Positions 43,011 through 52,690 of a stretch of 64,000 bases of DNA are shown here, piece by piece (position 1 is the first letter of the stretch; every line of letters starts with the position of its first letter). The position numbers were made by a program, and so were the translations under genes. The DNA comes from Gillisia sp. CAL575 (GTDB taxonomy: Bacteria; Bacteroidota; Bacteroidia; Flavobacteriales; Flavobacteriaceae): NCBI RefSeq assembly GCF_000403785.1, contig NZ_APHJ01000021.1, forward strand, positions 372,001 through 436,000. The letters are read 5' to 3'. The notes under the pieces are model-generated. The model was not told the origin of the DNA. It searched no databases and saw only the letters and a list, made by a program, of their open reading frames with translations.

Positions 43011-45833
43011 ATGCGTCCATTCAGAAAATTAATTGTGGCTTTATTGGTGTTGTTTAATTTTATATTAAGCAAACAATTGCTTGGGCAAGAGCACCCGCCA
43101 ATTATAAATTTTCAACCTTCGGTTTATAATGGAGAAAATCAAAATTGGGGAATATCTCAAGATGATAATGGTTTTATTTATATCGCCAACAATGATGGTT
43201 TATTAGAGTTTAATGGCTCTGAATGGAATTTATATAAAAGTCCCAATTTTTCGATTATGCGATCGGTTATGGTCTCTGAAGGAAGAGTGTATGCTGGCTA
43301 TCATCGTGAGTTTGGTTATTGGAAAAGAAACGATTCAGGAGCTTTAAAATATACTTCCGTCTCTGACTCTCTACCATCAGAAATGTTCGAGGATGAAAAC
43401 ATTTGGAATATTAAATCTATTGATCAATGGATAGTATTTCAATCTTATAACAGAATTTATTTCTATCAACCTGATTCAGGAAAAATTACGTTCAATACAG
43501 ATGTTGGTAATTATTACAGGATTTTTAATGTCAGCAATCGATTATATCTTCAAAAAAAGGACAGAAGTATTTATTTGCTACGAAACGGTAAAGAAGAACT
43601 AATTGTTCACCTAGCAGACGAGTTTGATATTAAGTTGGTTCTGAACATTTTCGAGACAACTAATAAACAGCTCCTTTTTTTAACTCGGAAGAAGGGAATA
43701 TACATTTTAACAAATTCAGGAGTTGAGCAATGGGATTTCCCTGCTAAAGATATTGTAAGTAAATATCAAATTTTTGGTGGTATACAGTTAAGAGATGGTA
43801 GTTTTGTTTTAGGCACCATTTCAAACGGGCTTATTGTTTTAGATAGCCAGGGCAAACTAAAATATCAGATCGACAAATCTGATGGTCTTGGGAATAATAC
43901 TGTTCTCAGCTTGTTTGAAGATTCTGATAATAATGTATGGGCCGGACTGGATAATGGAATTGACTGTTTAAATACGAACTCCTATATCACGGAGTATTTT
44001 GATAGTTCAGGAAATTTAGGAACCATTTATGCTTCAAAGATTATAAATGGAAGTCTTTACTTGGGGACAAATCAGGGATTATTTCGTAAAAACCTAAATA
44101 CAGAATCAAATCCAGTCTTAGTAAAGGGCACAAGGGGCCAGATATGGTCACTAGAGATATTCGATGGAGATTTGCTGTGTGGCCATACGGACGGGACTTT
44201 TTTAATCAATGGTGATTCCTCCACTTTAGTAAGTACCGTTCAGGGCGCTTGGGGTTTCAAACAAATTCCAGAACATCCTAATAAAATTTTAACTGGAAAT
44301 TACCAAGGGCTCAGTGTTCTAGAGAAGGTAAATAACAAATGGCAATTGAGGAATAAAATTGATGGATTTAATTATTCTTCCCGATTTTTTGAAATCATGC
44401 CTAATAATGAAATATGGGTAAATCACGAATATAAAGGGATTTTTAAGTTAGAATTAGATAATGACTTCCGTAAGGTAACCAGTACTAAGCTATCATCGAA
44501 AATTCCGAAAGCAGAAAATTCGGGTATTCTTAAATATAATTCAGAGTTACTTTATTATACCAAAGATGGAATTTTCAAAGTCGATACTAAATCCGGAACT
44601 ATTAAAAAGGATTCCATTTTGGATAAAATCACTTCATCTCGTGAGTTTTTATCAGGTAAAATGATTGAAGATTCCAACAATAGATTATGGACTTTTTCTA
44701 AAAAAAGTATCATTTTCACAGAGTTAAGCCCAATATATGGAGATATAATTTCCAGATCAATACCACTTAATTTAGAATCTAGGAAAACTACTGTAAGTTT
44801 TGAAAACATCTCTGAAATAGGAGAAGATAAATATTTAATTGGGGGAACTAATAATTACTTGATACTGGATTTAAATAAGCTTATCGATTCCGACCATCAA
44901 ATTTTTATGAACAGCGTTCAAGTAGGAGGAGCAAATAATACATTTAGTTTGGTAAATAAAGAGAGGGGTTTACAGCTACCCTACACCGAACGATCTTTAA
45001 GATTCAAATACAGTGTTCCAAATTACAATAAATATGAGGCTACCTTATACCAGTACAGGTTAAAAGGATTAAAAGAAGAGTGGAGTCCATGGAAAAATTC
45101 GCAATCAGTTTCTTTTGAAAAGCTTGCGTATGGAGATTATATTTTCGAGGTGAGATCAAAAATAGGCGAAAGTCTATCTAGTAATACAGAGGAATTTTTA
45201 TTTACTATTAAGCGGCCTTTTTACCTTTCTAATTTTATGCTTATTTGTTATCTGGTTATAGCGATCATAATTGCATTTGTGATAAATAAATCTTACAAAA
45301 GATTTTATAAAAATCGGCATGAGAAAGCGCTTCAGAAGAAACAAAATGAGATTGAATTAAACAATATTCAAAATCAGAAAGAAGTTTTCAAACTTCGAAA
45401 TGAAAAGCTCCATCAGGAGATTGAGGGTAAAAATAGAGAACTCGCAATTTCTACAATGAGTATTGTTAAAAGAAACGAAGTGCTTAGAAATATAAAGAAA
45501 GAACTAAAAAACAATACTTCATTAAATACAAATAATTCAGTATTCGAATTAATTAATAAAAACTTAAATAGTCAAGAAGATTGGAAGCTTTTTGAAGATG
45601 CCTTTAATCAAGCCGATACTGAATTTTTTTCCAGAGCCAAAGAGAAACATCCAAAACTCAACAATAATGACCTAAAGTTTTGTGCATATCTTAGATTAAA
45701 TTTATCCTCTAAAGAGATCGCTCAGTTACTAAATATATCCTCAAAAAGTGTCGAGGTGAGAAGGTATAGGCTTAGAAAAAAACTTCATTTACAACAAGAT
45801 GTGAATTTAACAGACTATATTCTAAATATTTAA
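43011..45833 (+). CDS. Membrane-spanning triple-tyrosine (Y_Y_Y) sensor with LuxR-type DNA-binding domain
   Basis: 940 residues from ATG 43011 (MRPFRKLIVALLVLFNFILS, a clean signal peptide); the frame extends to a TTG at 42981. Residues about 30-670 form a periplasmic two-propeller sensor (repeats like NWGISQDDNGFIYIANNDGL, NVWAGLDNGIDCL), then a Y_Y_Y domain (about 675-745), one membrane segment (FMLICYLVIAIIIAFVI), a coiled coil, and a C-terminal helix-turn-helix (LNLSSKEIAQLLNISSKSVEVRRYRLRKKL). No kinase or receiver domain is present, so signal and DNA binding are on one chain. It lies upstream of the SusC/SusD pair and probably controls it in response to an oligosaccharide. Confidence 0.9.
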   Translation: MRPFRKLIVALLVLFNFILSKQLLGQEHPPIINFQPSVYNGENQNWGISQDDNGFIYIANNDGLLEFNGSEWNLYKSPNFSIMRSVMVSEGRVYAGYHREFGYWKRNDSGALKYTSVSDSLPSEMFEDENIWNIKSIDQWIVFQSYNRIYFYQPDSGKITFNTDVGNYYRIFNVSNRLYLQKKDRSIYLLRNGKEELIVHLADEFDIKLVLNIFETTNKQLLFLTRKKGIYILTNSGVEQWDFPAKDIVSKYQIFGGIQLRDGSFVLGTISNGLIVLDSQGKLKYQIDKSDGLGNNTVLSLFEDSDNNVWAGLDNGIDCLNTNSYITEYFDSSGNLGTIYASKIINGSLYLGTNQGLFRKNLNTESNPVLVKGTRGQIWSLEIFDGDLLCGHTDGTFLINGDSSTLVSTVQGAWGFKQIPEHPNKILTGNYQGLSVLEKVNNKWQLRNKIDGFNYSSRFFEIMPNNEIWVNHEYKGIFKLELDNDFRKVTSTKLSSKIPKAENSGILKYNSELLYYTKDGIFKVDTKSGTIKKDSILDKITSSREFLSGKMIEDSNNRLWTFSKKSIIFTELSPIYGDIISRSIPLNLESRKTTVSFENISEIGEDKYLIGGTNNYLILDLNKLIDSDHQIFMNSVQVGGANNTFSLVNKERGLQLPYTERSLRFKYSVPNYNKYEATLYQYRLKGLKEEWSPWKNSQSVSFEKLAYGDYIFEVRSKIGESLSSNTEEFLFTIKRPFYLSNFMLICYLVIAIIIAFVINKSYKRFYKNRHEKALQKKQNEIELNNIQNQKEVFKLRNEKLHQEIEGKNRELAISTMSIVKRNEVLRNIKKELKNNTSLNTNNSVFELINKNLNSQEDWKLFEDAFNQADTEFFSRAKEKHPKLNNNDLKFCAYLRLNLSSKEIAQLLNISSKSVEVRRYRLRKKLHLQQDVNLTDYILNI

Positions 45834-45847
45834 GTCTATTTCAACCC

Positions 45848-45905
45848 CTACAAATCCACTACAAAAAATAAAATAGGCCCCTACAACAGAAAAAGTTAAC
45901 TACAA
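45848..45905 (+). promoter_or_regulatory. Four helically phased CTACAA direct repeats upstream of susC
   Basis: CTACAA occurs at 45848-45853, 45859-45864, 45881-45886 and 45900-45905; two copies are extended to CCCCTACAA. Offsets from the first are 0, 11, 33 and 52 bases, close to 1, 3 and 5 helical turns, so all four face the same side of the DNA. They lie about 180 bases before the SusC ATG and right after the regulator gene, suggesting its operator. Confidence 0.6.
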
Positions 45906-46087
45906 CGATATAGCTTAAAAATAAGAGTATTGCTGAAATTACTAGTTCTCTATTAGGTTGTATGTTTTTTGTAGCGACAGATTATAAAGATTCCATAAAA
46001 TTTAAGATTAGTTTACCATTCAATAACTTTGAATTCAGTTTGATTGTACTAATTGAGTTTAAGTTTGAAGAAAAATCAACTAAATCG

Positions 46088-49000
46088 ATGTTTATGAGAT
46101 TAACTAACAAATTAAGACAAACCATTATAATGTTTATGGTCATGGTCTCAGGTTTTATTTATGCACAAACCGAAGTTAAAGGTAAAGTTGTGGATGAATC
46201 TGGAATTCCACTACCAGGAGCAACAGTATCTGTAAAAAATACTTCAACTGGAGTAATTACAGATTTTGATGGTAACTTCAGTTTAACTATTTCTGAAGAA
46301 GACAAAATCCTGGTAATCTCCTTTATAAGTTTTAAAACTTTAGAAAGAGAGATCTCTTCAGATTTTATGACAATTATGCTTCCAAAAGACGAAAGTCAGT
46401 TGGATGAGGTAGTTGTAGTGGGTTATGGTTCACAAAGAAAAAGTGATTTAGTAAATGCCGTAGCCAGTGCCGATATGGAGAAAGCAATCTTAACACCTAC
46501 CTCAGATGTAAATGAAATGTTGAGAGGTAGAATAGCAGGATTACAAGTAGATGTAGGTGGTGGTACTTTACGACCTGGCGGTACCTCTGACATTATTTTT
46601 AGAGGACGAGGTTCAATCGAAGGTAATGTAAGTGCTATCTATGTAGTTGATGGTATTATTAGAGAAGGTGGCATAGAAGATATAGACTCTGATGATATTG
46701 AATCTATAGAATTTCTTAAAGATGCTTCAGCACAGGCCATATATGGTAGTAGAGGAGCAAATGGTGTTGTTGTAATTACTACCAAGCGAGGAAAAGAGGG
46801 TAAAGTAAACGTTAATTATCATGGATACATCACTACTAAAACCTTAGAAAGAAACTTTGATGTTTATAGTGGAGAAGAATTTGCGCAATTGCGTAGGGAA
46901 GCTGTAAGGTCTACCAATGCAGATGATTCTTTCTCACCAGATGAGGATATTTTTTCAGAAATCGAATTACAATCCATAGCTGACAATGATTTTGTGAACT
47001 GGGAAGACGAATTGGTAAGTAATGGTATTGTAAATAGTCAAGCATTCAGTTTGAGCGGAGGTACAGAAATGACTAAGGTGTACGGAAGTATCAATTATTT
47101 TAAGGAAGAAGGAATTATACCAACATCCAACTATGTTCGAAAAACATTACGTTTAAATGTCGACCAAAAAATTGGAGATAAATTTTCTGTCAATTTCGAT
47201 TTAAACTTATTAAATGATGATATAGAAAGAGCGGCTAATGTAAATGTTATCACTTTTTCACCTTTGGGTAAAGCATTTGACGAAGATGGAAATCCAACGC
47301 GTTTTCCTAGTGGAGAAGAATCCTCCCCAGTGAACCCAATCTTTAATCTTAGAGAGCAGGATAATGATGAAAAAGGTAATGACTATGTAATTAATGTAAC
47401 ACCAATTTGGCAAATTACTGACAATTTACAGTACCAACTAAAAACTAACCTAACTAGACGTACATCTGAAAGAGGCCAATATCAATCTTCTCTGAGCTCT
47501 GCCGGGGATGATGTAAATGGAATTGCAAGAATAGACAATCAATTACGAGAATCTTATTTAATAGAAAACATCTTAACCTACGATAAACAGTTCAACCCTA
47601 ATAATAAGCTGAATTTTACCTTGGTGCAATCTGTTCAAGAAGATCAATTCAGTAGAACTTTTACTCAGGCAGATGGATTTACAAATGAAAGTTTAGGATA
47701 TGATGGAATTACCAATGCAATTGGTAATGTGATTGTAGAGCGAGATAAAAATAAAGAACGATTAGCATCTTTTATGGCTAGAGCTCGTTACAATTTATTA
47801 GATAAATATCTATTCACTGCAACTGCAAGAGCAGATGGAGGATCTGTAAACTCTGAAGATAATAAATGGAGTTTCAACCCGGCAGCTTCCTTCGCCTGGA
47901 AGATTCATAATGAAAAGTTTATGGAAGAATTGGATGCTGTAAGGGAGTTAAAATTAAGAGCTAGTTATGGAACTTTAGTGAATGGTATTGGAAGGCCTTA
48001 CACTTCACTATTTACTGCAGATGGTCAGAATTATATTTTTGATGGAGAATCATTCTCAGGATATTCTCCATCAGTAATCTTACCTAACACCAATTTAAAA
48101 TTCGAGAGAATTACAACATTAAATTTAGGTTTGGATTTCTCATTATTCAACCAATTATTGGTTGGTAATATTGACTATTATGATGCTAGAACTAAAGATT
48201 TACTATTAAGAAGAGGGGTTCCTTCTATTACTGGGTATCAATTCACATATTTTAATGCTGGTGAATTACAAAATACAGGAATTGAGTTAGGCTTAACAGC
48301 TAATATTATAACTACTGAAGACTTTAGATGGTCCGTCTCTACAAATTGGTCTAATAATCGAAATGAATTGAAAGAGCTTTATAATGATGGAAATGGAGAT
48401 CCTATACTTACTGATGATACTTATACCTATTATGTTGGCCAACCAATTGGTGTAATTTATCAATATGAGTTTGACGGTATATTTCAGGAGGGCGATGATT
48501 TTGAAAATGCGCCTCAGGCTAATCCAGAATCAACGCTTAGCCAAGAAAATTTAAGGCCCGGTGATATAAGAATTAGAGATGTAAATGGTGTAGACGAGAA
48601 TGGAAATGTTACCGGTATTCCAGACGGCAAAATAACACCAGAGGATAGAACTTTTACAGACCCGAATCCAGATTGGTTTGGATCACTATCAACCACCATC
48701 GCTTACAAAGGTTTTGACTTATTTGTAGATTTCTATGCGGTTGATGGCGCTACCAAAACAAACCCATTTCTTTCAGATTTCAATAATGGTGGAACGCTTT
48801 CAAGTAAATTAAACGGTGTTAGGGTACTTTATTATACACCGGAAAATCCTTCAACAACATTTCCGAGGGCTAATTTTGATACGGCACCTCAATATCTTAA
48901 TTCATTGGCAATTAAAGATGCCTCTTATATTAGGTTAAGAACAGTTAGCCTTGGGTACACGCTGTCTGAAGCGATAATTTCAAAACTAAGTATAGATCAA

Positions 49001-49153
49001 ATTAGATTTTATATTACCGCAACAAATGTATTTACCAATACGGATTATATAGGATATAGTCCCGAAGTTAATATTAGAAATACATTTTCCAATGCAGATA
49101 CTGGATATCCAGATGCAAGCAGTTATACTTTCGGAGTAAAAGTTAAATTATAA
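46088..49153 (+). CDS. SusC/RagA family TonB-linked outer-membrane transporter
   Basis: 1021 residues from ATG 46088 (MFMRLTNKLRQTIIMFMVMV, signal ending IYAQ); the longer frame from 45962 adds 42 residues with no signal character. A carboxypeptidase D regulatory-like domain follows (VKGKVVDESGIPLPGATVSV, DFDGNFSLTI), then the plug with DEVVVVGYGSQRKSDLVNAV and LKDASAQAIYGSRGANGVVVITTK, and a 22-strand barrel with the typical C-terminal SYTFGVKVKL. It imports oligosaccharides across the outer membrane using TonB energy; the SusD partner caps it. The enzymes downstream point to a beta-glucan. Confidence 0.95.
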   Translation: MFMRLTNKLRQTIIMFMVMVSGFIYAQTEVKGKVVDESGIPLPGATVSVKNTSTGVITDFDGNFSLTISEEDKILVISFISFKTLEREISSDFMTIMLPKDESQLDEVVVVGYGSQRKSDLVNAVASADMEKAILTPTSDVNEMLRGRIAGLQVDVGGGTLRPGGTSDIIFRGRGSIEGNVSAIYVVDGIIREGGIEDIDSDDIESIEFLKDASAQAIYGSRGANGVVVITTKRGKEGKVNVNYHGYITTKTLERNFDVYSGEEFAQLRREAVRSTNADDSFSPDEDIFSEIELQSIADNDFVNWEDELVSNGIVNSQAFSLSGGTEMTKVYGSINYFKEEGIIPTSNYVRKTLRLNVDQKIGDKFSVNFDLNLLNDDIERAANVNVITFSPLGKAFDEDGNPTRFPSGEESSPVNPIFNLREQDNDEKGNDYVINVTPIWQITDNLQYQLKTNLTRRTSERGQYQSSLSSAGDDVNGIARIDNQLRESYLIENILTYDKQFNPNNKLNFTLVQSVQEDQFSRTFTQADGFTNESLGYDGITNAIGNVIVERDKNKERLASFMARARYNLLDKYLFTATARADGGSVNSEDNKWSFNPAASFAWKIHNEKFMEELDAVRELKLRASYGTLVNGIGRPYTSLFTADGQNYIFDGESFSGYSPSVILPNTNLKFERITTLNLGLDFSLFNQLLVGNIDYYDARTKDLLLRRGVPSITGYQFTYFNAGELQNTGIELGLTANIITTEDFRWSVSTNWSNNRNELKELYNDGNGDPILTDDTYTYYVGQPIGVIYQYEFDGIFQEGDDFENAPQANPESTLSQENLRPGDIRIRDVNGVDENGNVTGIPDGKITPEDRTFTDPNPDWFGSLSTTIAYKGFDLFVDFYAVDGATKTNPFLSDFNNGGTLSSKLNGVRVLYYTPENPSTTFPRANFDTAPQYLNSLAIKDASYIRLRTVSLGYTLSEAIISKLSIDQIRFYITATNVFTNTDYIGYSPEVNIRNTFSNADTGYPDASSYTFGVKVKL

Positions 49154-49164
49154 AAAAAAGAACT

Positions 49165-50766
49165 ATGAATACAAATATTTATTATAAAGTAAAAGGTAGT
49201 TTATTATTGATTTTCCTGTTTTGTTTTACAGTTTCCTGTGAAGATTATTTGGAGGAGCAACCAAGTACATTAATCGATTCAAATTATATCTATAGTACTG
49301 AAGAAGGCTTAAAGTCTGGAGTGGTAAGTCTTTACAAATTCAACAGGGATCGTTATGATAGAGACACTGAAGATTTTATGGGTGGGGTATTAATACCTTC
49401 TAGAAGTGATTTGGCTTTTAACAGGTCTGGATATCTGGGATTGATTGGAAGATACCAAAGATTTGTTTCCCCTGTAGACCAAGGCGCTAATTTTGGATCG
49501 ACTTTGTTTTGGAAGCATTATTACAATATTGCTAACAGGGCAACAGATATTATAAATGCCGCAGAATCTATTGAAAACATTGATGAGGATGTAAGAAACA
49601 AAGTTATAGCTGAAGCAAAATTTTTTAGAGCAGAATCCTACTTCTATCTATACAGAATGTATAATAATATTTATGTTACAACAGAATCTGTTACAGTAGA
49701 TAACGCTTTTGATGTTATTAATGATAAGTCTTCTGAAGAAGAAATATTTGCATTATTAAACAGTGACCTCAGCTTTGCAATAGAAAATCTAGAATGGAAC
49801 GGCCAATTTGGTCGCGTTACAAAAGGTACAGCTAAACATGTGAAAGCAAAAGTAGCTATGTGGCAAGGCGACTGGGAAGAAGCTAAGTCGCAGGCGGTTT
49901 CCTTAATTGAAGAAGGGCCACACAGTTTAGTTTCTTCTACTGCTGATGTTTTTAAAGGAGATAGGAATAATTCTGAACAGTTATTTGTAGTTCAATCTCA
50001 AGATGGGCTATTGGGAGGTGGAGATCCTACAATGATCAACGCTAATTATACTACGCAATACTTCCAAATACCTGGGATAGAATCAAATATAGAACAAGGA
50101 GGCAGAGGTTTTTCTAGAATACTGCCCAACCGCTATTTGTTGAATTTGATTGCTGAGGATTCAATGGATACTAGAGATGATAACACCTATTTTAGATTAG
50201 AATATTTCTATACGTCAGGAGACAGTATTGGTAAAAAAATCAATATTTATAAGCCTATTTCAGATGAAAATCCAGAAGGTATTCAGGTGGAAAGATATTA
50301 TCAAAGACTTCATCCATCCAATCTAAAATTTGTTCAGGAAGACGACGAGCCAGACTCCTATCTACAAAGAAGCAATATTATGGTCTACAGGTTAGCTGAG
50401 ACTTACTTAATTGCTGCAGAAGCCATAATGAGATCATCGGGAGATCCTTTACCTTATATCAATGCGATAAGAACCAGAGCTGGAGCAGCTGAATTGACCA
50501 GTGTGAACGAACAAGCGATCTTAGATGAACGTGCACGTGAATTAGCTTTTGAAGGCCAGCGTTGGTTTACTTTAAAAAGAATGGGACAACAGGTTATAAA
50601 TAGACAGATTACAAATTTTGCCGGAGACGGAGAATTTTTTCCAAATAATTTTGGTGGAGAAAGAGATCCTAGAGTTAACTGGATGGATCATTATATAAAT
50701 TTCCCAATTGCTCAAATCGATTTAGACTTATTAGGCCCTAGCTATCCACAAAACTCGGGATATTAA
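49165..50766 (+). CDS. SusD/RagB family surface glycan-binding lipoprotein
   Basis: 533 residues with a lipoprotein signal (LLLIFLFCFTVSCEDYLEEQP, Cys about 26). The EDYLEEQPSTLID opening is typical of SusD proteins, and TPR-like helical segments such as KVIAEAKFFRAESYFYLYRMY (about 145-165) and SNIMVYRLAETYLIAAEAIMRSSG follow, ending with INAIRTRAGA and ERARELAFEGQRWFTLKRMG, the RagB signature. It binds glycan at the cell surface and forms the lid of the SusC transporter encoded 11 bases upstream. Same operon; followed by a strong hairpin. Confidence 0.95.
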   Translation: MNTNIYYKVKGSLLLIFLFCFTVSCEDYLEEQPSTLIDSNYIYSTEEGLKSGVVSLYKFNRDRYDRDTEDFMGGVLIPSRSDLAFNRSGYLGLIGRYQRFVSPVDQGANFGSTLFWKHYYNIANRATDIINAAESIENIDEDVRNKVIAEAKFFRAESYFYLYRMYNNIYVTTESVTVDNAFDVINDKSSEEEIFALLNSDLSFAIENLEWNGQFGRVTKGTAKHVKAKVAMWQGDWEEAKSQAVSLIEEGPHSLVSSTADVFKGDRNNSEQLFVVQSQDGLLGGGDPTMINANYTTQYFQIPGIESNIEQGGRGFSRILPNRYLLNLIAEDSMDTRDDNTYFRLEYFYTSGDSIGKKINIYKPISDENPEGIQVERYYQRLHPSNLKFVQEDDEPDSYLQRSNIMVYRLAETYLIAAEAIMRSSGDPLPYINAIRTRAGAAELTSVNEQAILDERARELAFEGQRWFTLKRMGQQVINRQITNFAGDGEFFPNNFGGERDPRVNWMDHYINFPIAQIDLDLLGPSYPQNSGY

Positions 50767-50780
50767 ATTGAGATTTTTAA

Positions 50781-50827
50781 ATAATTATCGGGAATCCCAA
50801 CCCTACATTGGGGTTCCCGATAATTAT
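50781..50827 (+). terminator. 20-bp-stem hairpin between susD and the GH16 gene
   Basis: Arm ATAATTATCGGGAA (50781-50794) plus TCCCAA pairs with TTGGGG plus TTCCCGATAATTAT (50808-50827) around a 7-base loop; one G-T wobble. No long T-run follows, so it may be a partial terminator or an mRNA-stabilising structure that favours susCD over the enzymes. Confidence 0.75.
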
Positions 50828-50940
50828 CTTTATTCATCTTCTGAAACGCCTCAAACAAATTTCTTTAACATTTGAAAGGATTAATAGCGTTTCAAACTTC
50901 GAAATCATCAGACAGATTAAAAACAAATAAACTTAAAGAG

Positions 50941-51849
50941 ATGAATAAAATATTCTTTTTGGTCATCATATTATTCTCATTTCTTGGATGTAAGCCGCAT
51001 TCCTCTAAAAATAAAACCACTATTACTCCCAGTAAAAAAGAAAACCTTGATATGGTTGAGACCTCAGCCTATAAGGATATGAAACTGGTATGGTATGATG
51101 AATTTGATTATACTGGTAAACCTAATACCAAAAAATGGAGCACGGAAGAAGGTTTCAAAAGAAACCGTGAGAAACAATATTATACTTCAAACAAAAAAAA
51201 CATACGGGTAGAAGATGGTTTTCTAATTCTTGAAGCCCATAAAGATTCCGTTCCAAATGCAAATTTTGAAAGTGATACTACTAAAAGATGGCAAGAGAAA
51301 TGGCGCTATGCAAATTATTCATCTGCTAGTCTTACCAGTAAAGATAAAGGGGAATGGAGATATGGCAGAATTGAAATCAGAGCAAACTTACCTAAGGGAA
51401 AGGGCATGTGGCCTGCCATCTGGATGTTGGGTGAAAACTGGAAACAAATTGGCTGGCCCGAAACTGGCGAGATAGATATCATGGAACACGTGGGCTATCA
51501 AGCAGATTCCATATTTGGTACAGTACATACCAAGACCTTTAATCATATGAAGGGAACCCAACAGGGCAAAAAAATATTTATTAAAGATCCATATGATTCT
51601 TTTCATGTTTTTGCCATTGACTGGACGCCCAATAAGATTGATTTCTTAATGGATGGCAAGGTTTATAATACCTTTGAAAATCGCCATAAAACTACTGACG
51701 AATGGCCGTTTGATCAAAAATTTCATTTAAAAATAAACATTGCTGTTGGCGGAATGTTGGGAGGTAGAAAAGGTATAGACGATGCCGTATTTCCACAAAG
51801 GATGCTAGTAGACTATGTTCGCGTATATCAAAAAGAATCTTATGAATAA
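50941..51849 (+). CDS. GH16 endo-beta-glucanase/laminarinase-type glycoside hydrolase, lipoprotein
   Basis: 302 residues from ATG 50941 (MNKIFFLVIILFSFLGCKPH, lipoprotein signal, Cys17); the earlier TTG-initiated frame at 50872 is unlikely. WYDEFDYTGKPNTKKWS, the WRYGRIEIRANLPKGKGMWP segment and the catalytic block GEIDIMEHVGY (two Glu flanking Asp) are the GH16 signature. Endo-acting on beta-1,3- or mixed beta-1,3/1,4-glucan is the commonest activity for this form; agarase or carrageenase cannot be excluded from sequence alone. Expected at the outer surface. Partner of the GH3 enzyme downstream. Confidence 0.9.
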   Translation: MNKIFFLVIILFSFLGCKPHSSKNKTTITPSKKENLDMVETSAYKDMKLVWYDEFDYTGKPNTKKWSTEEGFKRNREKQYYTSNKKNIRVEDGFLILEAHKDSVPNANFESDTTKRWQEKWRYANYSSASLTSKDKGEWRYGRIEIRANLPKGKGMWPAIWMLGENWKQIGWPETGEIDIMEHVGYQADSIFGTVHTKTFNHMKGTQQGKKIFIKDPYDSFHVFAIDWTPNKIDFLMDGKVYNTFENRHKTTDEWPFDQKFHLKINIAVGGMLGGRKGIDDAVFPQRMLVDYVRVYQKESYE

Positions 51850-52690
51850 ATTACTAATTCTTATATTTTCAATATTATTTGTAAGCTGTTCAGCGCAGCA
51901 ACATTCCATTATGACTTATAATATTCGTCTGGATGTAAAGTCTGATGGTGAAAATGCATGGCCTAATAGAAAAGACTTTTTACTAAATCAGGTAAAATTT
52001 TACGAACCTGATATTTTGGGAACTCAGGAAGGGCTTCCGCATCAAATTAAATTTCTCAACGAGAATTTGGATCATTATAAATTTATTGGAGAAGGCAGGG
52101 ATGGAGGAAACAAAGGAGAATATACAGCGATTTTCTATAATTCAGAAAAATTAAAGATTATTGACCAAGGGACTTTTTGGTTGTCAGAAACTCCTGAAAA
52201 AATTTCTAAAGGTTGGAACTCAGCATATATCAGAATCTGCACTTATGGATTGTTCCAAAACACTAAAACAAAAGAAAAATTCTGGGTTTTTAATACTCAT
52301 TTAGATAACAAAGGTCAGGAAGCTAGACTACAATCTGTGGATCTAATCGCCCAAAAAATAATGGAACTGAATGTTAAAAAATATCCGTTCATAGTTACAG
52401 GTGATTTTAACGTAGAACCAAATGATGAGGTTATCAAAAAGTTTGAGCAGTTCACTCAAGACTCTAAAATGATGAGTACGAAAGTAGTTTTTGGACCTAA
52501 TGGAACTTTTAATGGATTCCAATTTTCAGAGCCTGTAGAAAGAAGAATAGACTATATAATGTTTGGAAAAGGCTTCGGACTTTCAGTTGAAAAATATGGA
52601 GTGTTAAGCGATTCTAAAGATTTAAAGTATCCTTCAGATCATTTGCCGGTTTATGTTGAATTCAATTTAAAAGATAATTCTAATGAATAA
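51842..52690 (+). CDS. Endonuclease/exonuclease/phosphatase (EEP) family lipoprotein
   Basis: 282 residues from ATG 51842 (MNKLLILIFSILFVSCSAQQ, Cys16); the frame from 51815 would start in the GH16 gene. EEP blocks: TYNIRLD, GTQEGLPHQIKFL (metal Glu), VFNTHLDNKG, TGDFNVEPND and YPSDHLPVYVEF (Asp-His pair). Catalysis is Mg2+-dependent phosphodiester or phosphomonoester cleavage. In secreted form within a glycan locus it probably acts on a phosphate substituent, not on DNA; this is inference. Its ATG overlaps the GH16 stop and its end overlaps the GH3 start by eight bases. Confidence 0.88.
   Translation: MNKLLILIFSILFVSCSAQQHSIMTYNIRLDVKSDGENAWPNRKDFLLNQVKFYEPDILGTQEGLPHQIKFLNENLDHYKFIGEGRDGGNKGEYTAIFYNSEKLKIIDQGTFWLSETPEKISKGWNSAYIRICTYGLFQNTKTKEKFWVFNTHLDNKGQEARLQSVDLIAQKIMELNVKKYPFIVTGDFNVEPNDEVIKKFEQFTQDSKMMSTKVVFGPNGTFNGFQFSEPVERRIDYIMFGKGFGLSVEKYGVLSDSKDLKYPSDHLPVYVEFNLKDNSNE

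Noticed and set aside
45962-46087. 42-codon N-terminal extension of the SusC frame
   Set aside because: It has no signal-peptide character, while MFMRLTNKLRQ at 46088 starts a normal signal; the extension lies in the promoter region.
50872-50940. TTG-initiated extension of the GH16 frame
   Set aside because: The lipoprotein signal starts cleanly at ATG 50941; the extension is leader sequence after the hairpin.
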